Shown: positions 40,545 through 48,957, numbered from the stretch's first letter. The stretch: 62,781 bases of DNA from Nonomuraea sp. MG754425 (GCF_021699195.1 NZ_SSXE01000027.1:1-62781), one strand, 5' to 3'. Notes: generated by a model from the letters alone, not told the origin. Translations and numbers: made by a program.

Positions 40545-41851
40545 CCCGTTTCCTGCGCGCGCAGGAACTCCCTGAACCAGTGGTAGGAGCGCTTCGGCGT
40601 GCGCCGCTGGGTGGCGAAGTCCACGTGGACGAGGCCGAAGCGCTGCTCGTAGCCCTCGGCCCACTCGAAGTTGTCCAGCAGCGACCAGACCAGGTAGCCG
40701 CGCACGTCCACGCCCTCGGCCATGGCCTGCCGCATGGCGGCGATGTGCCGGTCGAGGAAGTCGACGCGGGCCGCGTCGTCGACGGTGCCGTCCGCGGCCG
40801 GGACGTCCTGCTGGGAGCAGCCGTTCTCGGTGATCAGGATCGGGGGGAGCGCGGCGCCGTAGCGCGCCTTGAGGCCCGTGAGCAGCTCGCGCAGGCCGTC
40901 GGGGACGACCGGCCAGCCGAAGGCCGTGGTCGGGTGGCCCGTGATGCCCGCGTCCTGGAACGGCAGCCCCGCACCGGCCGGGGCGGCGATGCGGGTGGGG
41001 TTGTAGTAGTTGACGCCGAGGGCGTCCAGCGGGGCGGAGATGACGTCGAGGTCGCCGTCGCGCACGAAGTCCAGGGCGGGCGTGTACGCCGACAGGTCCG
41101 GGTAGCGGCCGAGCAGCACGGGGTCGTTGAACAGCCGGTTGTGCAGGACGTCGTACGCGTCGGCGGCCCGCAGGTCCGCCTCCTCCCGCGAGGCGGGCCA
41201 GACGGGCGTGCAGTTGTTGGTGAGCGCCACCTGCCGCGCGCCCGCCGCCCTGAGCGCCTGGACGGCCCGGCCGTGGGCGAGCAACTGGTGGTGCGCGGCG
41301 GGCAGCGCGCCGGTCATGAGCGCCCGGCCGGGGGCGTGCAGGCCCATGGCGTAGCCGTAGGCCATGTGGACGAACGGCTCGTTCAGGGTGATCCATAGCG
41401 GTACGCGGTCGGCCAGCCGGGCGGCGACCACGGCGGCGTAGTCGGCGAAGATCTCGCAGATGTCGCGGTCCATCCAGCCGCCGCGCTCCTCCAGGGCCTG
41501 GGGCAGGTCCCAGTGGAACAGCGTCGGCACCGGCTGGATCCCGGCCGCCAGCAGGGCGTCCACGAGGCGGTCGTAGAAGTCGAGGCCGCGCGCGTTCACC
41601 TCGCCCGCGCCCTGGGGGCGGACGCGGGGCCAGGAGATCGAGAAGCGGTAGGCGTTCACGCCGAGCCCGGCCATCAGCGCGACGTCCTCGCGCCAGCGGT
41701 GGTAGTGGTCGCACGCCACGTCGCCGGTGTGCCCGTTCCTGGTGCGGCCGGGCTCGTGCGCGAAGGTGTCCCAGACGGAGGCGCCTCGGCCGTCCTCGCG
41801 GGCGGCGCCCTCGATCTGGTAAGCGGCCGTGGCCGTGCCCCACAAGAACAT
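40526..41851 (-). CDS. GH1 beta-glucosidase
   Basis: 441-residue TIM-barrel glycoside hydrolase splitting beta-glucosides such as cellobiose. N-terminal FLWGTATAAYQIEGA is the GH1 signature; the acid/base Glu is in TLNEPF and the nucleophile Glu in ITENGC. No signal peptide, so it acts in the cytosol on imported sugars. Divergent from a TetR regulator with an 87-bp interval containing a GGTC-AAA-GACC dyad. Confidence 0.93.
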   Translation of the reverse strand: MFLWGTATAAYQIEGAAREDGRGASVWDTFAHEPGRTRNGHTGDVACDHYHRWREDVALMAGLGVNAYRFSISWPRVRPQGAGEVNARGLDFYDRLVDALLAAGIQPVPTLFHWDLPQALEERGGWMDRDICEIFADYAAVVAARLADRVPLWITLNEPFVHMAYGYAMGLHAPGRALMTGALPAAHHQLLAHGRAVQALRAAGARQVALTNNCTPVWPASREEADLRAADAYDVLHNRLFNDPVLLGRYPDLSAYTPALDFVRDGDLDVISAPLDALGVNYYNPTRIAAPAGAGLPFQDAGITGHPTTAFGWPVVPDGLRELLTGLKARYGAALPPILITENGCSQQDVPAADGTVDDAARVDFLDRHIAAMRQAMAEGVDVRGYLVWSLLDNFEWAEGYEQRFGLVHVDFATQRRTPKRSYHWFREFLRAQETGQNTET

Positions 41852-41889
41852 GTTCGCCTCCTATGCGAGTGAGGCTCATGTTAACCCGA

Positions 41890-41900
41890 GGTCAAAGACC
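41890..41900. promoter_or_regulatory. Dyad between beta-glucosidase and TetR genes
   Basis: GGTCAAAGACC is a perfect 4-bp arm dyad with a 3-nt centre, in the divergent interval. It is short, so its use as the TetR operator is only a suggestion. Confidence 0.35.
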
Positions 41901-41938
41901 CTGACTCGCCCCGGCGGGAATTGCGCGAGGATGGGGCC

Positions 41939-42565
41939 ATGACCAGTACCCTGCGCCGCCGGCCCGCCCAGCGCCGGAGTGTCGAGAGGGTGGAGCGGAT
42001 GCTCGACGAGTGCGCGCTCCTGCTCGACGAGGTCGGCTACGACGCCCTGACCACGAAGGAGGTCGCGCGCCGGGCCGAGGTGCCCATCGGGACGTTCTAC
42101 CAGTTCTTCCACGACAAACAGGGGCTGGTCAGGGCGCTGGCGCGGCGCAACCTCGAGGCGTTCCTGCAGCGGATCATCACCCGCATCCCCGAGGCCGACC
42201 TCGGCCACTGGACGGATCTGGTCGACCTGGCCATCGACGAGTTCGTCGACATGAAGCGCGCCACCCCCGGCTTCGCGGTGGTCGACTTCGGCGAGGTGCT
42301 CACCGCCACCGGCGACGACGGCAAGCGCTCGCTCGACGAGACGCACGAGAACAACGTCGTGGTGGCCGAGCGCCTGCGCGCCCTGTCGACGGAGCTGCTG
42401 GACGCCCCCGTCGGGCCGGGCCTCGACCGGGCGCTGCTGGTGGCGGTCGAGGCGACGGACGCGGTGCTGAAACTGGCCTTCCGCACCGACCCGGGCGGCG
42501 CTCCCGAGCTCATCGCCGAGTGCAAGCAACTGGTCCGCCGCTACCTGGCCGACCACCTGCCCTGA
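41939..42565 (+). CDS. TetR family transcriptional regulator
   Basis: 208 residues with an N-terminal HTH (ECALLLDEVGYDALTTKEVARRAEVPIGTFYQFFHDKQGLVRAL) and a helical ligand-binding C-terminal domain. ATG 41939 follows GAGGATGGGG; a TTG at 41921 is in frame. Likely represses the divergent beta-glucosidase gene or itself. Confidence 0.88.
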   Translation: MTSTLRRRPAQRRSVERVERMLDECALLLDEVGYDALTTKEVARRAEVPIGTFYQFFHDKQGLVRALARRNLEAFLQRIITRIPEADLGHWTDLVDLAIDEFVDMKRATPGFAVVDFGEVLTATGDDGKRSLDETHENNVVVAERLRALSTELLDAPVGPGLDRALLVAVEATDAVLKLAFRTDPGGAPELIAECKQLVRRYLADHLP

Positions 42566-42568
42566 GGC

Positions 42569-43492
42569 TCAGCGGGCCGCGTCCATCCGCTCCCGCAGCG
42601 CCGCGTCCAGCTTGAGGCCGGTCGCGCCGATCGCCTCATCGAGCTGCTCGACCGTGGAGACCCCCACGATCGGCACGATCCCGCCGGCCGTCAGCCAGGC
42701 CAGGACGACCTGGTTCGGGGTCGCGCCCAGCTCACCGGCGATCTCGTTCAGGACGGCCAGCCGCCGGGTCGTGCCCGGGTGGTCGTAGCTCTCCGGCCTG
42801 GGCCGGTCGGGCCGCGTGTACGCGCCGAACATCAGCGTGTTGTACGCCCACAGCGTCAGGTCCGGCTCGGCGGCCAGGTAGTCGAGCGTGTCGTCCGTCA
42901 CCAGCCGGTGCCCGGACTCGGCGAGCCTGGTGTCCGGGCGCGGGCGCAGATACGTGTGCCGGAGCTGCAGATGGCTGTACGGCAGCCAGCCGCGCGCCGC
43001 CGAGACGTTCCTGGCCCGTTCCAGCCGCCAGGCGGCGATGTTGCTGGCCCCGATGGCGCGGACCTTCCCGGCCTGGGCCAGCTCGTCGAACGCCCCCAAA
43101 GTCTCCTCAAGCGGGACAGAACGATCTTCGATGTGCGACCAATACACATCGATGTAGTCCGTCCGCAATCTCGTCAGGCTGCCCTCCACCCCCTTGGCGA
43201 CGGCGGCGGCGGACAGCCCCTCGGCCGAGTCCAGCGTGGTGTCACCGGCGACGGTGGGCCGGCCGCCGACCTTCGTGCTGACGACGATCTCGTCCCGGTT
43301 GCCCCGGGCGGCCAGCCACGCGCCGATGGCCCGCTCGCTCTCGTCGCCCGAACGGCCCTCCACCCAGAACGGATAGTTGTTGGCCGTGTCGATCATGGTG
43401 CCGCCGGCGTCGGCGAAGCGGTCCAGGATGGCGAAGGTGGTGTCCAGATCAACGGCGGTGCCGAACGGGATCGTGCCGAGTGCGATGTCCAT
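42569..43492 (-). CDS. Aldo/keto reductase
   Basis: 307 residues of the NADPH-dependent AKR family. Visible are the catalytic Asp/Tyr region (DTANNYPFW), Lys (VVSTKVGG) and His (VYWSHIEDR), with cofactor contacts near the C-terminus (PIVGVSTVEQLDEAI). ATG 43492 gives the family N-terminus (MDIALGTIPFG). It is divergent from a MerR regulator across two MerR-type dyads, so it is a probable MerR target. Confidence 0.9.
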   Translation of the reverse strand: MDIALGTIPFGTAVDLDTTFAILDRFADAGGTMIDTANNYPFWVEGRSGDESERAIGAWLAARGNRDEIVVSTKVGGRPTVAGDTTLDSAEGLSAAAVAKGVEGSLTRLRTDYIDVYWSHIEDRSVPLEETLGAFDELAQAGKVRAIGASNIAAWRLERARNVSAARGWLPYSHLQLRHTYLRPRPDTRLAESGHRLVTDDTLDYLAAEPDLTLWAYNTLMFGAYTRPDRPRPESYDHPGTTRRLAVLNEIAGELGATPNQVVLAWLTAGGIVPIVGVSTVEQLDEAIGATGLKLDAALRERMDAAR

Positions 43493-43507
43493 GGCGACGA
43501 CTGTGGG

Positions 43508-43557
43508 ACCTGGAGCGGACTCCATGTCAAGCGGTTGACCTGGAGCCCACTCCAGGT
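43508..43557. promoter_or_regulatory. Two MerR-type operators
   Basis: ACCTGGAGCCCACTCCAGGT (43538-43557) is a perfect 8-bp arm dyad whose left end overlaps a TTGACC -35-like hexamer (43535-43540), the usual MerR arrangement. A second copy with two mismatched bases, ACCTGGAGCGGACTCCATGT, lies at 43508-43527, 30 bp away and nearer the reductase gene. The pair could serve both divergent promoters. Confidence 0.82.
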
Positions 43558-43565
43558 GAGATCCT

Positions 43566-43931
43566 GTGCGGGTGAGCGTGTACACACCGGCCGAGGCCGT
43601 CGAGGAGACCGGCTTCAGCATCGACACCCTTCGCTACTACGAGAAGATCGGCCTGCTGGAGCGCGTCGACCGCAACGCGGCAGGTCAGCGCAGGTTCAGC
43701 CAGGAGGACGTCGGGTGGCTGGGCATGGTCCGCTGCCTGCGTGACACGGGCATGCCCATCGCCACGATGCTGCGCTTCGCCGAACTCGTCCGCGCCGGCG
43801 ACCACACCGTCCCCGACCGCATCAGGCTGCTGGAGGAGCACGACCGGCAGGTCCAGGGCCAGATCGCCAACCTCGCCGAGCGGCAGAGCTACATCCATCA
43901 CAAGATTTCCTACTACCGCAGCCTGCTCTAG
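43566..43931 (+). CDS. MerR family transcriptional regulator
   Basis: 121 residues: an N-terminal winged HTH (YTPAEAVEETGFSIDTLRYYEKIGLLERVDRNAAGQRRFSQEDV), then a dimerisation helix ending HHKISYYRSLL. It lacks the cysteine sets of metal or SoxR sensors, so it fits the group regulating oxidoreductases in response to organic ligands. GTG 43566 or GTG 43572 may start it. The gene is 9 nt from a MerR dyad, which suggests autoregulation. Confidence 0.88.
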   Translation: MRVSVYTPAEAVEETGFSIDTLRYYEKIGLLERVDRNAAGQRRFSQEDVGWLGMVRCLRDTGMPIATMLRFAELVRAGDHTVPDRIRLLEEHDRQVQGQIANLAERQSYIHHKISYYRSLL

Positions 43932-43967
43932 CCCTGCCTTTGCGGCCCGCTTGCTACATCTCGATCC

Positions 43968-45404
43968 ATGGCTGGATCGAGTGGGGGGTGGCTCGACGTC
44001 CCGCTGAGCCGGGTCGCCAGGCTGTGCGCGGCGCTGCTGTTCGTCCTGCTCGCGCACATCACGATCGTCCAGTCGTTCGGCTCGTACGCGCTCAACGCCG
44101 ACCGCAGGAACGAGCGCACGCTGATCGACCGCTACGGCCGCCCGCGCGGCGACATCCGCACCTACGACGGCACGCCCATCGCCATCAGCCGGCCCACCGG
44201 CGGCGAACCCTACCGCTACGACCGCTTCTACCCGCACGCCGAGCAGTACGCGGCCGTCACCGGCCACGTGGCGCTGCACCGCTCCACCGGCATCGAGCAG
44301 GCCCAGGACGCGGTGCTGTCCGGCGAGGACCCGAAGGTCAAGGTCAGGTCGCTGGTCGGCGAGGGGGCCGTCGAAGGGGCCGACCTGCGGCTGACGCTCC
44401 GCGACCGGGTGCAGCAGGCGGCCCACGAGGGGCTGCGGGCCGCCGGGATCCCCGGCGCGGCGGTCGCCCTCGACCCGGCCACCGGGGCGGTCCTGGCGCT
44501 GGCCACGTACCCGACGTACGACCCGAACGCGCTGGCCACCTTCGACCGCGGCCTGCTGGCGGAGACGATCCGGCGGCTCCGGCAGGACCCGGCGCAGCCC
44601 CTGCTCAATCGGGCGCTGAACCGGGTGTATCCGCCCGGGTCCACGTTCAGGCTGGTCACCACGGCGGCGGCGCTGGCCTCGGGGGAGTACACGCCGTCGG
44701 GCCCGGTGGACGCGCCGGCCCGGCTGCGGCTGCCCGGCGCGCCCCCGTACCTGGAGACCGGGCGGTGCGGGCACCGGCGGCCGACGCTCACGTACGCCTT
44801 CCAGACCTCCTGTGACACCGCCTTCGCCGCCATCGGGCTGCAACTCGGGCAGGACCTGCTGCGGGACCAGGCCGAGTCGTTCGGCTTCAACGCGGCCCAC
44901 CTGCGCATCCCGCTGCCGGCGACGCCGAGCCGCTACCCGCTGGGCATGGACAGGACGCAGACGGCGCTGGCGGCCATCGGGCATCACGAGAACCGGGTGA
45001 CGCCGCTGATGGTGGCCATGTTGTCGGCGGCGGTGGCCAACCACGGGGTGCTGATGCGGCCGTACCTGGTGGAGGAGGCGCGGCTGCCGGACGGGGCGGT
45101 GATCAACCGGGCCGCTCCGGTGCCGTACCGGACGGCCGTGCCGCCCGAACTGGCCCGTCACCTGGCCGCCATGATGACGTCGGTGCCGTCCGCGGACGGC
45201 TCGGGGGCGGCCACCTCGGGGATGGGGATGGCGCCGAAGTCGGGCGCGTCCGAGGTCGGGCCGGCCGAGAACGCGCTGGTCACGGCGTTCGCCCCGGCCG
45301 ACGCCCCCGAGGTGGCGGTGGGCGTCGTGCTGGAGCGGCCGGGGGACGGGGCGACCGCGGTGGCGGCGATCGCCCGCGCGGTCATCGAGGCGGCGCTACG
45401 CTGA
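43968..45404 (+). CDS. PbpA-like penicillin-binding protein with altered active site
   Basis: 478 residues with one N-terminal membrane anchor (ARLCAALLFVLLAHITIVQSFG), the PBP dimerisation region (NADRRNERTLIDRYGRPRGDI) and a transpeptidase-like domain. The canonical motifs are changed: SxxK is S225-T-F-R228 (codon AGG at 44649), SxN is S281-C-D283, and KTG is K424-S-G. Losing the SxxK lysine should abolish acylation, so this may be a pseudoenzyme or a regulatory PBP. No rodA or ftsW neighbour, unlike housekeeping pbpA. Confidence 0.82.
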   Translation: MAGSSGGWLDVPLSRVARLCAALLFVLLAHITIVQSFGSYALNADRRNERTLIDRYGRPRGDIRTYDGTPIAISRPTGGEPYRYDRFYPHAEQYAAVTGHVALHRSTGIEQAQDAVLSGEDPKVKVRSLVGEGAVEGADLRLTLRDRVQQAAHEGLRAAGIPGAAVALDPATGAVLALATYPTYDPNALATFDRGLLAETIRRLRQDPAQPLLNRALNRVYPPGSTFRLVTTAAALASGEYTPSGPVDAPARLRLPGAPPYLETGRCGHRRPTLTYAFQTSCDTAFAAIGLQLGQDLLRDQAESFGFNAAHLRIPLPATPSRYPLGMDRTQTALAAIGHHENRVTPLMVAMLSAAVANHGVLMRPYLVEEARLPDGAVINRAAPVPYRTAVPPELARHLAAMMTSVPSADGSGAATSGMGMAPKSGASEVGPAENALVTAFAPADAPEVAVGVVLERPGDGATAVAAIARAVIEAALR

Positions 45405-45486
45405 CCGGCCACGGCTGAAGCGGTACGGATGTCACTTCTCCACCGGATAAGCCTGGGCGCGAAGCGTAGTTGATGACACACTCACG

Positions 45487-47844
45487 GTGATGCAGCGATT
45501 CCCGGAAATGAGCAACCTCCCGGCCGAGCCCAACGCCTTCGTGGGCCGGGAGTCCGATGTGGATGAGCTCGTGCACCTGATGCGCGTCTCCCGTGCCGTG
45601 ACCCTGTGCGGGGCGGGCGGCATCGGGAAGACCAGGCTGGCCCTGCGGATCGCCGCCCGGATCGCCCCCGCCCATCCGGGCGGCGCGTTCCTCATCGAGC
45701 TGGCAGACCTGGAGAAGGGCCTGCTCAGAGCGGAGATCGGCGCGGCACTCGGCATCTCCGGCGACGTGGTCGAGACGATCGGCGAGCGGCGCGTGCTGCT
45801 GCTGCTCGACAACTGCGAACCGGTCATCGGGGAGTGCGCCGAGCTCTGCCGCGACCTGCTGCGGGCCTGCCCCGGCGTGACGGTGCTGGCCACCAGCCGG
45901 GAGCCGCTGCGGGTGCCGGGCGAGACGGTGTGGCGGGTGCCGCCGCTGTCGGTGGTGGGTGCGGAGAGCGAGGCCGTGCGGCTGTTCGTGACCAGGGCCG
46001 GCGCCGCCAGGCCCGGCTTCGAGCTGACCGCCGAGACCCGGCCGCTGGTCGTGGAGCTCTGCCAGGCGCTCGACGGGCTGCCGCTGGCGATCGAGCTGGC
46101 CGCCGCGCTGGTCCGGGTGCTGTCGGTGGGCCAGCTCGTCGAGCGGCTGGACCACCGGTTCCGGCTGCTGGCCGGCGGGGCGCGGACCGCTCCGGCCCGG
46201 CACCGTACGCTCAGGGCGGCCGTGGACTGGAGCTACCGGCTGCTCAGCCCGCAGGAACGGCTGCTGCTGCGCCGTACCGCCGCCTTCCGCTCCGCCTGGA
46301 CGCTGGACCTGGCCGAGTGGGTCTGCTCCGGTCCCGGCCTGGCCGAGGAGGAGGTGCTGCCCCGGCTCTGCGACCTGGTGGACAAGTCGCTGGTCGTGCT
46401 CGACGGGGAGGTGGCCGGGCAGGCGCGTTACCGGCTGCTGGAGACCGTCCGCGAGTACGCGCTGGAGCAGCTCGCCGAGTCCGGCGAGGAGGCCGAGCTG
46501 CGCCGCCGGCACCTGACGGCGCTGGCCAGGCTGGCGGCCAGCTTCAAGGAGTCGCTGGCCCCCGGCGTGCGCACGTCGTGGCCCGTGGTCGAGCGGTACA
46601 TCAACCTGTTCGACGGGCTCAAGGCCGAGGCGAACGCCGCCTGCGACTGGTCGATCGCCGTCGGCATGCCGGAGACCGCGCTCACCCTGCTGACCGACAT
46701 CCGCTTCCTGCTGATCGGCAGCGGGCGCAAGCTCGACTCGACCGAGCGGCTCGACCGGCTGCTCGCCCTCGACGCCCCGCAGGTGCCGTCCGGGCTGCGC
46801 GGGCGGGCCACGATCGTGCGCGGCGAGCTGGCGCTGGCCGCCGGCGACTTCGAACCGGCCACCCGGCACATCCGCGCCGGGCTCGAACTGTGCGCCACCG
46901 CCAGGGACGTGTACGGCCAGGCCGTCGGCACGATCGCGCTGGCCCAGCTCACCGGCGAGCAGGACATCCTCGACCACGCCCTCGACACGGCCAGGCAGTC
47001 GGGCGACCTCATCCTGGAGTCGCTGGCCCAGGGCACGCGGGCGCGCTTCGGCCTGCACCAGGGCCGCCTGCACGAGGCGCAGCGCGCCTACCAGGCGGTG
47101 CTGACGATCAGCGAGGAGCTCGACAACCACTACGGCCAGACGTTCGGCCACATCGGCCTGGCCCAGGTGGCCAGGAAGACGGGCGACGCCGGCACCGCCA
47201 AGCGGCACTACGAGTCGGGGCTGCGCCTGCTGCGCCGGGTGGACGCCAGGCAGCAGATCGTGAGCTGCCTGGCCGGGCTCGGCCGGGTGGCGCTCGACCA
47301 GGGCGACCTGGTGGAGGCCAGGGCCAGGCTCACCGAGGCGCTGATGCTGAGCCGCGACGCGGGCCTGCGGGCCGGCACCGCGCGCCGGCTGGAGGCGTGG
47401 GCCGGGCTGGTCACCGCCGAGGGCGATCACCGGCGCGCGGTGCTGCTGGTGGCGGCGGCGGTGACGCTGGGCGGCCGGCAGCCGGACGCGCGCACCGAGG
47501 ACGTGCTGCGCCCGGCCCGCGACAGCCTCGGCGGGGCCGTCGTCAGCGTGTTGTGGGCGGAGGGCACCGCGCTGAGCGCCGACCAGGCCGTGGCCTGCGC
47601 GCTCGAAGGCGACCTGCCCGAGCCGCCGCCCGAGCCCGTCGTGCCGGTCACCCAGGACAGCAGGCTCACGCCCAGGGAGCAGGAGATCGCCGACCTGGTC
47701 GCGCGGGGGCTCAGCAACAAGGCGATCGCCGACGAGCTGGTGATCAGCCCGGCCACCGTGGCGCGGCACGTGGCCAACATCCTCGCGAAGCTCGGCTTCT
47801 CCACACGTACACAGATCGCCGCATGGGTGGTCGGCAGCCGCTGA
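45487..47844 (+). CDS. STAND/NB-ARC-TPR-LuxR transcriptional regulator 3
   Basis: About 785 residues, same family as regulators 1 and 2: NLPAEPNAFVGRESDV, P-loop GAGGIGKT (42-49), VLLLLDNCEPV, LATSREPL, GLPLAIELAAALVRVL, TPR-like middle, C-terminal LuxR HTH (LTPREQEIADLVARGLSNKAI, then ISPATVARHVANILAKLGF). The start may be GTG 45487, ATG 45490 or ATG 45508. Here the ANL-like partner lies downstream with its own promoter rather than upstream. Confidence 0.87.
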   Translation: MMQRFPEMSNLPAEPNAFVGRESDVDELVHLMRVSRAVTLCGAGGIGKTRLALRIAARIAPAHPGGAFLIELADLEKGLLRAEIGAALGISGDVVETIGERRVLLLLDNCEPVIGECAELCRDLLRACPGVTVLATSREPLRVPGETVWRVPPLSVVGAESEAVRLFVTRAGAARPGFELTAETRPLVVELCQALDGLPLAIELAAALVRVLSVGQLVERLDHRFRLLAGGARTAPARHRTLRAAVDWSYRLLSPQERLLLRRTAAFRSAWTLDLAEWVCSGPGLAEEEVLPRLCDLVDKSLVVLDGEVAGQARYRLLETVREYALEQLAESGEEAELRRRHLTALARLAASFKESLAPGVRTSWPVVERYINLFDGLKAEANAACDWSIAVGMPETALTLLTDIRFLLIGSGRKLDSTERLDRLLALDAPQVPSGLRGRATIVRGELALAAGDFEPATRHIRAGLELCATARDVYGQAVGTIALAQLTGEQDILDHALDTARQSGDLILESLAQGTRARFGLHQGRLHEAQRAYQAVLTISEELDNHYGQTFGHIGLAQVARKTGDAGTAKRHYESGLRLLRRVDARQQIVSCLAGLGRVALDQGDLVEARARLTEALMLSRDAGLRAGTARRLEAWAGLVTAEGDHRRAVLLVAAAVTLGGRQPDARTEDVLRPARDSLGGAVVSVLWAEGTALSADQAVACALEGDLPEPPPEPVVPVTQDSRLTPREQEIADLVARGLSNKAIADELVISPATVARHVANILAKLGFSTRTQIAAWVVGSR

Positions 47845-47862
47845 GCTTCTACACACCCCGTG

Positions 47863-47929
47863 TACATCGTCGAATGGCCATGTCAGAGCATGTGCGGGCA
47901 GCCTCTGCAGGCTTACCGTTTCTTCCGTG
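47863..47929 (+). promoter_or_regulatory. Promoter P4: fourth copy of the shared architecture
   Basis: TACATC (47863) and TGGCCA (47875), 12 bp apart; GCATGTG with ATG 27 bp after the first half-site; -10 box TACCGT at 47914-47919; GTG at 47927 after 7 nt. All spacings equal those at 48120. The second half-site is the weakest of the set. It begins 18 nt after regulator 3. Confidence 0.5.
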
Positions 47930-48178
47930 ATCGACCGCACCGCGCGTACCTCGCACCAACTGGAGGGGACGCCGCGGCCGATCGGTCGGGGACGTCACGC
48001 GTCCACGCGGGGCTGGGCCTTCTCGGAGGGGTGGGGGTCCGGCTCCGGACGCGTGACAGCGGGCTCGAGTCGCGCAGGGCTCGGGCCCGCCCACCCGCGA
48101 CCAGACCTCTTCGCGCGAATGGACAGCCGCCTACATACATCGGTGGATGCTCGTGCCGTGCCCGCGGTCGTACGTTGA
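47927..48178 (+). pseudogene. Short leaderless reading frame, possible gene remnant
   Basis: GTG 47927 opens an 83-residue frame (VIDRTARTSHQLEGT and onward) placed exactly where promoter P4 would start translation. The first half has gene-like codon bias, the second half does not, and no similarity to ANL or any family is visible. It ends inside the next promoter. It may be a decayed fourth partner gene or a small unknown protein. Apart from this, 47845-48183 holds no gene. Confidence 0.3.
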
Positions 48179-48186
48179 CGGGCATG
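48120..48186 (+). promoter_or_regulatory. Promoter P3: 12-bp direct repeats, leaderless start
   Basis: TGGACA (48120), TACATA (48132) and TGGATG (48144) lie at successive 12-bp steps. The ATG of GGATGC is 27 bp after the first; the -10 box TACGTT is at 48171-48176, and the start ATG at 48184 follows after 7 nt. Same layout as P1 and P2. Confidence 0.7.
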
Positions 48187-48957
48187 AAACCCACCGCCTC
48201 GACCACCGGCACTGTGATCCACGAAGTGTTCAGCCGGGCCTACGAGCGCGGCGACCGTCCCGCCCTCGTCGATCTGCGCGGTGGCCACGTCTACGGTTAT
48301 CGCCGGCTGGTGACGGAGGTGACCAGGGCGGCGTCCGGGCTCGTGCGCAGGGGCGCCCGGCGTGATCAGGTGGTGGGCGTACATGTCTCCTCGGCCGGCG
48401 CCCAGACGCTGGCGGTGCACACGGTGGTGGCGGCCGGCGGGGTGGCGGCGCCGATCGATCCGGGGACAGGCGCGTACGAGATGGCGGCGTGGTTGCGTGA
48501 GTGCGACGCCCGCGTCCTGATCACCACGCCCGATCTGGCCGAGACGGCGATCCTGGCGGCCGAGGAGTCGCGGGTGCGCCAGGTCGTCTCGCTGGGCCCG
48601 GCGCTCGACACGCTCGACTTCCGCTGCCTGCTCGCGCTGGAGCCCACCGCGCTGCCCGCGCTCGACGCCAAGCGGCAGTGCGCGCTGCTGCTCGCCTGCG
48701 GCGACCGGCTCTCCCACGCCGGCCTGCTGGCCAGGATGGCCGCGCTCGACCTGCCCGTGCGCCTGGCCGAGACCGACGTGGTGCTGACCACGTGGCTGCC
48801 CGACGGCGGCTGCGACCTGACCGCGCTGGTCGCGCTGGGCATGTCGAAGGGCGCGCTGGTGGTCGCCGCGGACGGCGGCGACCTGGCGGGCACCAGCCAC
48901 GACTTCGGCGTCACGGTCGTGACGAGCCCCGACGGGACGCTGGAGCGCGTCGGCTGA
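48184..48957 (+). CDS. ANL-superfamily pseudoenzyme fragment 3
   Basis: 257 residues resembling the N-terminal half of an AMP-forming ligase: GDRPALVDLRGGHVYGYRRLVTEVTRAASGLVRRGARRDQVVGVHVSS, VAAGGVAAPIDPGTGAYEMAAWLRECDARVLITTPDL, then ALLLACGDRLSHAGLLARMAAL. In active enzymes an SGTTGxPKG loop sits between the ALL strand and the (L)SHxNLL helix; here it is precisely absent. The protein ends after the A4-like segment. Catalysis is therefore not expected. Leaderless ATG from promoter P3. It lies 340 bp downstream of regulator 3. Confidence 0.72.
   Translation: MKPTASTTGTVIHEVFSRAYERGDRPALVDLRGGHVYGYRRLVTEVTRAASGLVRRGARRDQVVGVHVSSAGAQTLAVHTVVAAGGVAAPIDPGTGAYEMAAWLRECDARVLITTPDLAETAILAAEESRVRQVVSLGPALDTLDFRCLLALEPTALPALDAKRQCALLLACGDRLSHAGLLARMAALDLPVRLAETDVVLTTWLPDGGCDLTALVALGMSKGALVVAADGGDLAGTSHDFGVTVVTSPDGTLERVG

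Noticed and set aside
28505..47844. Possibility that the three large regulators are SARP/AfsR proteins
   Set aside because: They start directly with the NB-ARC region and end in a LuxR HTH; no N-terminal OmpR-like or BTAD domain is present.
47860..48183. N-terminal extension of the third ANL-like protein by 108 residues
   Set aside because: The extension has no ANL character and crosses the P3 promoter; the ATG at 48184 fits the leaderless pattern and the domain start.
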